A stretch of 9,089 bases of DNA from DASRDE01 sp035652755 (lineage in GTDB: Bacteria > Vulcanimicrobiota > Vulcanimicrobiia > Vulcanimicrobiales > Vulcanimicrobiaceae), in NCBI GenBank assembly GCA_035652755.1, contig DASRDE010000230.1, positions 1 through 9,089 on the forward strand. The letters are read 5' to 3'. The notes below the pieces were generated by a model, which saw nothing but the letters and a program-made list of their open reading frames with translations, was not told the origin of the DNA and did not search any database. A program made the position numbers and the translations under genes. Positions 1 through 5,277 of the stretch are shown piece by piece. Every line of letters begins with the position of its first letter. The first letter of the stretch is position 1.

Positions 1-383
1 TGCATGCGTTCGATCCACGCTTCGCCCGAGCGGCCCAGCAGCGAACGCAGCGCGTCGACGGTGGTTTCAATCGCCACTGATTCGCCCGACCGGCCGTACA
101 CGTTCCACATGCCGTACGATTCGCGATCGAACTCGAACCAATACGTCGCCACGACCTGCCTGCGCGCGCGGCGGATGGCTTCTTCGACCGAGGGGCGTTT
201 GCCGTTCGTGCTCAGGCGTTCGAGCAGGGCATCGCTCAGGCGAATGTTTCGCCACCCGTACGCGCCTTCTGAGGCGTCGTAGAGCATGTCGATTCGCGTT
301 TGCACCAGATGGCCGCTGAGCAGCTCGAGGAACGAGTTGAGCTTCATGTAGCGCCAAATGACGGTATCGCCGCTCAATTCCAT
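1..383 (-). CDS. DUF2971-like protein, N-terminal part (runs off left edge)
   Basis: This reading frame starts at ATG 383-381 and stays open to the window edge, giving 127 codons without a stop, so the C-terminus is missing. The N-terminus (IWRYMKLNSFLELLSG, about residues 9-24) and a later block (about residues 82-118) with the pattern Y-W-F-x6-E-S-x-G-M-W-x2-Y-G-x-S-G-E-S-V-A-I-E-T-T resemble the DUF2971 family. In that family a 'W+Y' opening is followed by an ES-x-x-MW-x-x-Y-x(5)-G-[IV]-A-I-x-[ST]-T core. No biochemical function is established for the family. The start overlaps the stop of the upstream DUF1989 gene by 10 nt, so it is probably translationally coupled and the fifth gene of the minus-strand cluster. 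Its role there is unknown. The family call is by motif memory and the start rests on the overlap and on domain completeness. Confidence 0.72.
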   Translation of the reverse strand, partial: MELSGDTVIWRYMKLNSFLELLSGHLVQTRIDMLYDASEGAYGWRNIRLSDALLERLSTNGKRPSVEEAIRRARRQVVATYWFEFDRESYGMWNVYGRSGESVAIETTVDALRSLLGRSGEAWIERM

Positions 384-979
384 GAGGGGAGTACCTCGTA
401 CACCACGGGTTTGCACGAGCCGTTGTTCGTTAGTTCGGACGAGCACGCCGTGATCCCGGCGATTGTGTCGGTCAGGGCTTGGAGCGCGAATCGGTCACCG
501 GCTCGCGAAGGCGGCGGATGAATCGTGACGCGGCCTCCCGCGCCGATTCGCACGTCCATGAACACGTTGAGCGTGGCCGTCACCGCGCCTTCGTCGACGC
601 CGAAAGGTGCCAGCGCGCCGACGAGGTTTGCGTGACAGCTGCGATGATGGTATTCACCGCGCCGCTCGAACATCGCTTCGCTGCACGGCGAGAGCAGCAC
701 ATCGTGGACGCCGACAGTGTCTTCGACCACGCGAGCGAGCGCGGTACCCGCGTTCGAGTAGAGCGTATCGCCGCAGCGGATCCTTATGGATTCGTTGTAG
801 TCGATGGTCCGTCCGGACGAAAACCCGTCGTGCGGACGAGCTGCGTCAAAAAGCGCAACGTCCGCAACTTGCTCGCCGCGCGGATCGACGATGCGCAATA
901 CCTGGCCTCTGCGCAGGAGCAGTGCGGCGCCGGTCTGAGGAGCTAACTCGACCTGCGCGCCCGAAACGGACACTCCCAT
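374..979 (-). CDS. DUF1989 / urea carboxylase-associated family protein
   Basis: The 201-residue protein has the DUF1989 layout throughout: an N-terminal G-x-Q-V-A-D segment (35-40), the G-D-T-L-Y-S-N-A-G strand (70-78), E-D-T-V-G-x-H-D (86-93), a Cys in S-P-C (C99), H-R-S-C-H-A-N-L (C115), an L-N-V-F-M-D-V strand (137-143) and a C-terminal A-C-S motif (C179). The conserved C99, C115, H92 and D93 look intact and could bind metal. Characterised relatives are the two subunits of carboxyguanidine deiminase, long annotated as urea carboxylase-associated proteins, which release ammonia from carboxylated guanidine. Those work as a heteropair beside a biotin carboxylase. Here there is one DUF1989 gene and no carboxylase in view, so the substrate is probably different. 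The start ATG lies 37 nt inside the preceding YqcI/YcgG gene, with GGAAAG a few bases upstream. A GTG two codons in is the alternative. The end overlaps the next gene by 10 nt. Confidence 0.88.
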   Translation of the reverse strand: MGVSVSGAQVELAPQTGAALLLRRGQVLRIVDPRGEQVADVALFDAARPHDGFSSGRTIDYNESIRIRCGDTLYSNAGTALARVVEDTVGVHDVLLSPCSEAMFERRGEYHHRSCHANLVGALAPFGVDEGAVTATLNVFMDVRIGAGGRVTIHPPPSRAGDRFALQALTDTIAGITACSSELTNNGSCKPVVYEVLPSWN

Positions 980-1749
980 CCGCTTTCCGTTTGCCGCCCG
1001 GAGTATTGCCGCGCTTCGCTGGTGGAACCGAACTCTCTCAGCTCGGGGTTGAGCGAGCCTTGCAGGGCCAGTTCGCGCTCGCGCACCGCGCGCTGGATCC
1101 GGCCGAAAGCACCGCTTTCACGTGCGGTTCGGAATTGATCGTGAGCATTAAAAACCAGCGCGGGCAAGAAGAAGCGCCGCGACCGCCGGGAGGCGCCCGG
1201 GTGCATCCCCACGACGTAAAAAGCGCAGCCGGCGAAGCTAAAGGCAAACGACGCGTCGGCCGGGTCGCTCGACGCATGCGGATCCCAGGGGTGATGCGGC
1301 GCGTCGAGGTCGTGCAGTCTTTGCAGTTGTTCCCAGAGCGCCTTTTCGAACCAGCGCTCGCCGAACGCTTCGACCCGATCGAAGACGGCGATGAACGTGG
1401 CGTACGGCGCGTCCATCGATGGCCGCTCCGCTGCGAACGCGCAGAGGTCGCGGGCCAGTCCCTCCGTGTCCGCCCCCGCCGGAAAGCCTTTGTAGTATCC
1501 GAAGCGGTAGCCGCCGCTTTGAACCGCTCCTTTTCCGGCAACGCACGAGAAGCCATCGCTCAACAGAAAGCCGCGCAGTGCATCGTGAGCCATGCGCGCC
1601 TGCGCGCTTGGTTCGCGCCAATCCAGCAGCCGGGTCAGCTTTCCGTCGATATACGCCGAATAATTGCTCGCGCGGATCGCCGATGCGCTTTCGAAGGGAT
1701 TCGTCTCCGAATACAATCCGAGCGCCTGCGCGGGGGTTAAGCGGCCCAT
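943..1749 (-). CDS. YqcI/YcgG family protein, GntA-like heme-dependent N-hydroxylase
   Basis: The 268-residue protein matches the YqcI/YcgG family over its full length. Landmarks in order are F-S-C-V-A-G-K-G-A (67-75), a strand T-F-I-A-V-F (118-123), F-E-K-A-L-W-E-Q-L-Q-x-L (134-145), H-P-W-D-P (153-157), F-A-F-S-F-A-G-x-A-F-Y-V-V-G-M-H-P-x-A-S-R-R-S-R-R-F (168-193), L-V-F-N-x-H-x-Q-F (198-206), L-Q-G-S-L-N-P (229-235) and S-E-A-R-Q-Y-S-G-R (244-252) before the W-E-C-P-F end. The best studied member, GntA of guanitoxin biosynthesis, is a heme-dependent enzyme that hydroxylates a guanidine nitrogen. Most other members have no known substrate. All motifs appear intact, so an active oxygenase is likely, with heme use inferred from GntA. 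The ATG overlaps the end of the glycosyltransferase gene by 13 nt. The same frame stays open far upstream, but family similarity begins only near this ATG. The end overlaps the DUF1989 start. Confidence 0.9.
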   Translation of the reverse strand: MGRLTPAQALGLYSETNPFESASAIRASNYSAYIDGKLTRLLDWREPSAQARMAHDALRGFLLSDGFSCVAGKGAVQSGGYRFGYYKGFPAGADTEGLARDLCAFAAERPSMDAPYATFIAVFDRVEAFGERWFEKALWEQLQRLHDLDAPHHPWDPHASSDPADASFAFSFAGCAFYVVGMHPGASRRSRRFFLPALVFNAHDQFRTARESGAFGRIQRAVRERELALQGSLNPELREFGSTSEARQYSGRQTESGWECPFRARRSS

Positions 1750-2705
1750 CGCGCCCCCAGGCGGTTTCGCGGGGAGGCGGCGGTCCGGATGATCGACGCT
1801 CCGTAGCGCACGCCGCCGTACCGCAGCCGCTCGTACAGAGCCAGCCAGCTGCATATGGCTCGCTCCAACATCCACACCGGCGCCGCAGCGACGGCCGCAG
1901 CCGGAAAATACCGGTATCCGCCGTCGCGAAGCCAACCGCCCGCAGCCAGCGCCGTCACGCCCAAGATCAACGCGCAAGCTGGAAGCGCGGAGCCAAATGC
2001 TGCGCCGCCGGCCAGCAGCGGCAATACGGTAAGCGCTGCGGTCAGCCGCGCGGGCCTTGCGAATTCGTCGTACGCTTGTCTGACGCGCTGGCTGAGGAAG
2101 TGACGCGCGGACGGCGGCAGCCGGCGCACGTAGATGTCGCGCGCAACGCGCTCGCGGCCCCCGCGCGCGACGATCGTTCGTACCAACTCGAGATTTTCGA
2201 ATAGAACGTCGGGATTGTAGCCTTGCGGCAGCCACGAACGTTTGAAAAGCAAGGTTCCCGGCCAATCGCCGTCCAGCGAGCGATTCACGAGCGTTCGCGC
2301 GGTGTCGAGCAGCGCATGCCACGGAAGAGGATCGAAGTAGTTCTGGACGCGCACGATCTCCGCGCGATCGAGCTCGGACAAAGCGCGGTTTAACGCTGTG
2401 GCGTTGTAACGCACGTCGTCGTCCGCGACGATGACGCGTTCGTAGCGCGCGCGAGCAATGCCGGCGAGAACCCCGCGCACCTTGCCGTTGAGCCCGCGCG
2501 ACCACCGGTCGGGACGGACGTGTTCGACGTTGCGCGGCAGAACGGCGGCCAGCGCTTCGAACACCGCCTCGGACGAAGCGTCCACGACGACGATTTGCTC
2601 GCAAGGCAGCGAACGCAGATAGGCGGCGAGCTCCGTGGCCTGCTTTGCATCCGGTGCGCGAATCGGCAGAATGTACGTCGCGGAAACGGGTTCTCGGCTG
2701 CTCAT
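1737..2705 (-). CDS. Membrane-anchored family 2 glycosyltransferase
   Basis: The 322-residue protein starts with a GT-A nucleotide-binding fold: I-L-P-I-R at 12-16, V-V-V-D-A-S at 39-44, R-G-L-N-G-K at 70-75 and a D-D-D metal and sugar-nucleotide motif at 95-97. A G-D-W-P-G-T segment (146-151) follows. The usual acceptor-site E-D-x-x-L and Q-x-x-R-W motifs appear only in diverged form, as F-E-N-L-E-L-V-R (169-176) and Q-R-V-R-Q-A-Y (206-212). Two hydrophobic stretches, about 222-258 and 273-293, should anchor the C-terminus in the membrane, leaving a cytosolic catalytic domain. Donor and acceptor sugars cannot be read from the sequence. The ATG lies 7 nt past the decarboxylase stop. An upstream in-frame ATG near 2762 would overlap the decarboxylase and precedes the conserved fold, so I prefer 2705. 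It sits between a decarboxylase and an N-hydroxylase-like gene, so the acceptor may be an amine-containing molecule or a lipid carrier. Confidence 0.82.
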   Translation of the reverse strand: MSSREPVSATYILPIRAPDAKQATELAAYLRSLPCEQIVVVDASSEAVFEALAAVLPRNVEHVRPDRWSRGLNGKVRGVLAGIARARYERVIVADDDVRYNATALNRALSELDRAEIVRVQNYFDPLPWHALLDTARTLVNRSLDGDWPGTLLFKRSWLPQGYNPDVLFENLELVRTIVARGGRERVARDIYVRRLPPSARHFLSQRVRQAYDEFARPARLTAALTVLPLLAGGAAFGSALPACALILGVTALAAGGWLRDGGYRYFPAAAVAAAPVWMLERAICSWLALYERLRYGGVRYGASIIRTAASPRNRLGARWAA

Positions 2706-2712
2706 GTCGTTA

Positions 2713-3948
2713 CTACGTATTCCCAGCGCGGCCGCGCGCAAAAGCAAAGCGCATGCTTGCATCGTAGGCTCCGGCGTCGGCGACGACGATCGCATCGCCC
2801 ACCGCGGCGTCCTCCAACCGCGCATCGTTTGCAAGAAGATCGTACTCCAGACACGTCCGGCCAACGATCCGGCAACGCCCGCCGCGCTCGATCGCCCGCA
2901 CATCCGAATAGCGCGCGAGATATAGGCGGTGCACGTAGCTCTCGATCTGCGATAGGTCGGGGTATCCCGCGTCCACGACGACGTCCGTTTTGCCGTCGCG
3001 GCGCCGAACCTCGAGTACGGGCGCGACGACCGCCTCGCACGGCGTCGCAAGCGCTTGCCCGGGTTCTGCAAGGATCGTTTCGAGATCCGGCAGCGCATCG
3101 ATGGCGCGCGTGCTCAGCCAGTGAAAGTCCCCGGCGCGTGCGGATGCGTCGAACTCTTCGGGAACCTTGCCGCCGCCGACGTCGAAGCAGACCGCGCGGG
3201 CGCCGCCGGCCCGCTGCAACTCGACGGCCAGTTCGAGTGCGGCCTCAACCAGATCGCGCCACGTCCGACTCCCATAATCTTGCGGCCGCACGTGAAACGA
3301 AACGCCGAACCGGCGCCTTCCCGAACGCCGGATGGCCTGCGCGCACATTTCGAGGTGCTCCGGCGGAATGCCGAAGTGCGACGTTATTCCGCGGGGGCGC
3401 ACCCGCACGCCGATGAGCGCGTTTTGAAATGTTGCGGCGGCTGCCGTAAAGGCTTCGATGGAGTCGGCAAAAACGATCCCGGGCTCAGCCCGGCAGTAGA
3501 TCGCAGGGTATGGGCCATTGTAGACGCAAGCGGCGGGCGAAAATCCGCATGCGAGCGCGCGCTGCAGTTCGAGCGGATGAATGACCTCGGCCAGCAGGCC
3601 GCGTTCGTGCGCGATGCCGAGCAATTCGGTGCGCGGATTGGTCTTGACGCTGTAAGCCAAATGCAGCATCGGCTGTGCGGCATTCAAGGCTGCGGCCGCG
3701 TCGAACACCTGCAGCGCAACGCGTTCCAGAAAGATCCGCTCCGCGGCGTACGGTGCCGCGAGTACGCGGCGGAGCTCGGCGTACAGCGTTTGGCCGTCGA
3801 CGCAAACGGCCGGCTGCGCGATTACGCGGCCGACGTTTCGGAGTCCGGGGTATGGGCATATGCCGTGCCCGCCTTGAGGGGCGGAACGACGAGCAAATCG
3901 ACTTGCGCGGGCCCCCGATTTGCGTTTTTCACCCACACCTTCTACCAT
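2713..3948 (-). CDS. Fold-type III PLP-dependent decarboxylase (ornithine/DAP decarboxylase superfamily)
   Basis: The 411-residue protein has the alanine racemase-like barrel plus C-terminal beta domain of ornithine, arginine and diaminopimelate decarboxylases. Visible motifs are L-A-Y-S-V-K-T-N-P with the Schiff-base lysine K102, S-H-F-G (190-193), S-F-H-V with the PLP-stacking histidine H219, F-D-V-G-G-G (255-260), E-P-G-Q (295-298), V-V-V-D-A-G-Y (323-329), T-C-L-E-Y-D with the catalytic cysteine C366 and aspartate D370, and G-A-Y (393-395). It would decarboxylate a basic or diamino acid to an amine. Which one is not readable. The phosphate-gripping Arg of the family's E-P-G-R motif is Gln here. 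Residues 1-38 are an Arg-rich extension not seen in the family. No ATG, GTG or TTG lies nearer the domain, so the start is ATG 3948 or GTG 3936. There is no Shine-Dalgarno sequence ahead of it, so leaderless initiation is possible. It is the first gene of the minus-strand cluster. Confidence 0.88.
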   Translation of the reverse strand: MVEGVGEKRKSGARASRFARRSAPQGGHGICPYPGLRNVGRVIAQPAVCVDGQTLYAELRRVLAAPYAAERIFLERVALQVFDAAAALNAAQPMLHLAYSVKTNPRTELLGIAHERGLLAEVIHPLELQRALACGFSPAACVYNGPYPAIYCRAEPGIVFADSIEAFTAAAATFQNALIGVRVRPRGITSHFGIPPEHLEMCAQAIRRSGRRRFGVSFHVRPQDYGSRTWRDLVEAALELAVELQRAGGARAVCFDVGGGKVPEEFDASARAGDFHWLSTRAIDALPDLETILAEPGQALATPCEAVVAPVLEVRRRDGKTDVVVDAGYPDLSQIESYVHRLYLARYSDVRAIERGGRCRIVGRTCLEYDLLANDARLEDAAVGDAIVVADAGAYDASMRFAFARGRAGNT

Positions 3949-3959
3949 ACCAGGCCGAA

Positions 3960-3989
3960 TGTTTATCGCTCCCCGGCGGATAACGTAAA
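3960..3989 (-). promoter_or_regulatory. Weak candidate promoter for the decarboxylase cluster
   Basis: On the minus strand TTTACG (3989-3984) and TAAACA (3965-3960) are separated by 18 nt, matching the sigma-70 consensus at four and three of six positions. A start about seven bases further would leave only a few bases before the ATG at 3948, consistent with its missing ribosome binding site. The match is weak and the promoter is inferred mainly from its position between divergent genes. Confidence 0.22.
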
Positions 3990-4053
3990 CTCTGAGTGCC
4001 GGGCGCCCGATAAGTACTACGAGACGAGCAAGGACGCTTTGTTAGGGGATTGT

Positions 4054-4284
4054 ATGGCAGACGACCGGGCGCCGGGGGCGCCGAACCGGTGCATCGTTAA
4101 CAGACCTAACGGTCAACCATGTGCCAACGAAGGACAGTACGAGTGCGAGAACGGGCATAACGTCTGCTTCTTTCACAGCATTCGTACGATCGGCGCGCAA
4201 TCGTCGAACAACCGCAAATGCCTGGCCTGCATGGAGGCCGGCAAAACGTCGTTCGTGCACCGCATCGAGCGCTTAGGCGCGTAG
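4054..4284 (+). CDS. Small Cys/His-rich protein, probable double zinc site
   Basis: This 76-residue protein carries eight candidate metal ligands: C13, C23, C31, H35, C38, H41, C56 and C59. The spacing is C-x9-C-x7-C-x3-H-x2-C-x2-H-x14-C-x2-C. Eight ligands in pairs suggest two zinc ions, perhaps cross-braced as in small treble-clef or RING-like folds, but I do not recognise the family. There is no signal peptide or membrane segment, so it should be cytosolic and could bind nucleic acid or a partner protein. The frame is open far upstream, but AGGGGA about 6 nt before ATG 4054 fixes the start, and upstream codons are antisense to the decarboxylase. It is divergent from the decarboxylase cluster and could share its control region. 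It converges on the lipoprotein gene with a 14-nt gap. Confidence 0.72.
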   Translation: MADDRAPGAPNRCIVNRPNGQPCANEGQYECENGHNVCFFHSIRTIGAQSSNNRKCLACMEAGKTSFVHRIERLGA

Positions 4285-4317
4285 CCGGAACCCTCGTACT
4301 ACTGAGCGCGCGCTAAG
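4272..4317. terminator. Hairpin at convergent gene ends, possible bidirectional terminator
   Basis: CTTAG GCGCG (4272-4281) can pair with CGCGC G CTAAG (4307-4317), a ten-pair stem with one bulged G at 4312 and a 25-nt loop. It spans the ends of both the small Cys/His gene (stop at 4282-4284) and the lipoprotein gene (stop at 4299-4301). There is no T-run after either arm, so this is not a classical intrinsic terminator. The left arm is coding sequence, and chance pairing in GC-rich DNA is possible. Confidence 0.3.
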
Positions 4318-4697
4318 ACGCGGTAGGCGCCGATCTTTCCGTCCGAATCCAGACGCAGCACCACGTTCATGGAACCCTTCGCGAAGTTCGCGCGGTAGGT
4401 GTATTCGCTCTTGAGCGGATCGCTGCTCAGGAACGTCAGGCCTTGATAATCGCCCATCGAGTGCATTTTGTCCGAAAGAATCCCGACTTCCGAACGCGTG
4501 ACCTGCGTCTTGAGCGTGTCGTCGAAGTTCTGCGTGACCCCGCCGATGTCGTCGTTATACACCGCCCTGGTCGTGGTGTCGGCTGCATTCTGCGCCTGAC
4601 CCCCGTCATTGGCGCCGCTGCCGCCGCAAGCCGCGAGCGCGAGCACAAGGCCCGCGCTCGCGAAAACTGCGCGGCTGCGCACTAGATCGAGCCCCAT
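4299..4697 (-). CDS. Small exported lipoprotein, DUF3887/NTF2-like type fold suspected
   Basis: The 132-residue protein has a short charged N-terminus, a hydrophobic core (10-23) and a lipobox L-A-A-C with the lipidated cysteine at C24 followed by Gly and Ser, so it should be processed by signal peptidase II. A low-complexity linker rich in Gly, Ala, Asn and Gln (25-38) leads to a domain of about 90 residues with an amphipathic helix and several strands ending in V-V-L-R-L-D-S-D-G-K-I-G-A-Y-R-V. That ending recalls DUF3887 and related small cystatin or NTF2-like domains of lipoproteins. No catalytic residues are evident. Its ATG lies inside the end of the upstream coiled-coil gene with a 16-nt overlap, so the two are co-translated and probably act together in the envelope. 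Function is unknown. Confidence 0.78.
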   Translation of the reverse strand: MGLDLVRSRAVFASAGLVLALAACGGSGANDGGQAQNAADTTTRAVYNDDIGGVTQNFDDTLKTQVTRSEVGILSDKMHSMGDYQGLTFLSSDPLKSEYTYRANFAKGSMNVVLRLDSDGKIGAYRVLARAQ

Positions 4698-5176
4698 CCG
4701 TAGGAGACCATCGCGACGTCGCCGGACGACGGACGCCGCGCAACGCGCCGGGCATTGCTGGAGCGGTTCCGGCGTTCGTGCGCTGCGGGCGTCGGAACGA
4801 AAGCGGCCGTGCGGTCGGCGCGTCCGGCCATCGCAAGCTGGTTGCGCTGATCGACGATCACGCTGTGCTGGTAAGCGACCTCGCGTTTGAGATCGGAAAT
4901 TTCCGCCAGTGCGTTGTCGTTCGCGCGCTTCTCGCTGCTATACGCGGCCCACGCGTCGCGGTTTTCGGATTGCAGCTCGGCTTGGCGCCGCGCGTCCTCC
5001 GCATAGCGCTCGTGCACTTTGCGGTTATGCTGAATGATCAGGTACGTCGCCGCGCCGATACCCAGCAGAATATTTCGCGTGCTGGCCTTTCCGTCGGCCA
5101 GTGCCGGTGCGGCCGGGACTAAGGTCGCGCAGAGGGCGGCCAGCGTCGTGCCGGCGATCGCTCGTTTGAAATTCAT
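4682..5176 (-). CDS. Exported coiled-coil envelope protein of unknown function
   Basis: The 164-residue protein opens with a classic signal peptide: K4-R5, a hydrophobic core at 7-24 and an A-L-A cleavage site before D28. A second hydrophobic segment (about 35-48, N-I-L-L-G-I-G-A-A-T-Y-L-I-I) could span or insert in the membrane. A charged helix from about 56 to 118, rich in Glu, Arg, Gln and Ala, is likely a coiled coil. The C-terminal 45 residues are basic and low in complexity, rich in Arg, Ser and Asn. I recall similar small proteins from Eremiobacterota-like genomes but know no function. The start is supported by GGAGGA (5193-5188), 11 nt ahead of ATG 5176. It overlaps the lipoprotein gene by 16 nt. 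A structural or surface role in the envelope is the most that can be inferred. Confidence 0.78.
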   Translation of the reverse strand: MNFKRAIAGTTLAALCATLVPAAPALADGKASTRNILLGIGAATYLIIQHNRKVHERYAEDARRQAELQSENRDAWAAYSSEKRANDNALAEISDLKREVAYQHSVIVDQRNQLAMAGRADRTAAFVPTPAAHERRNRSSNARRVARRPSSGDVAMVSYGWGSI

Positions 5177-5277
5177 GCGTGCAGTGATCCTCCTACGGGT
5201 CTAACGCAAAGCCCGAAGGCTATTGTTCCCCGCCGTGCGAACCCCACCAGCCCTGCTTGCTTCGACGGAGGTGGGTC

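Noticed and set aside
607..1740. Long plus-strand open frame with an Arg-rich translation
   Set aside because: It lies antisense to the YqcI/YcgG and DUF1989 genes, is full of Arg, Ala and Pro as expected from GC-rich shadow frames, and resembles no family.
1750..2604. N-terminal extension of the YqcI/YcgG protein
   Set aside because: The frame stays open, but it overlaps the glycosyltransferase and family similarity starts near ATG 1749.
2706..3098. N-terminal extension of the glycosyltransferase
   Set aside because: It overlaps the decarboxylase in another frame and has no GT2 character.
2520..3416. Long plus-strand open frame
   Set aside because: Antisense to the decarboxylase and glycosyltransferase, Arg-rich composition, no recognisable motif.
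4000..4009. Perfect 10-bp palindrome CGGGCGCCCG in the divergent region
   Set aside because: All G and C, expected often by chance at this composition; noted only as a weak operator candidate.
3055..4053. Upstream extension of the small Cys/His-rich protein to about 409 residues
   Set aside because: The extension is antisense to the decarboxylase and a good ribosome binding site marks ATG 4054 as the real start.
5210..5221. Small hairpin AGCC-CGAA-GGCT between divergent genes
   Set aside because: Four pairs only and no associated promoter or terminator pattern, so it is likely chance.
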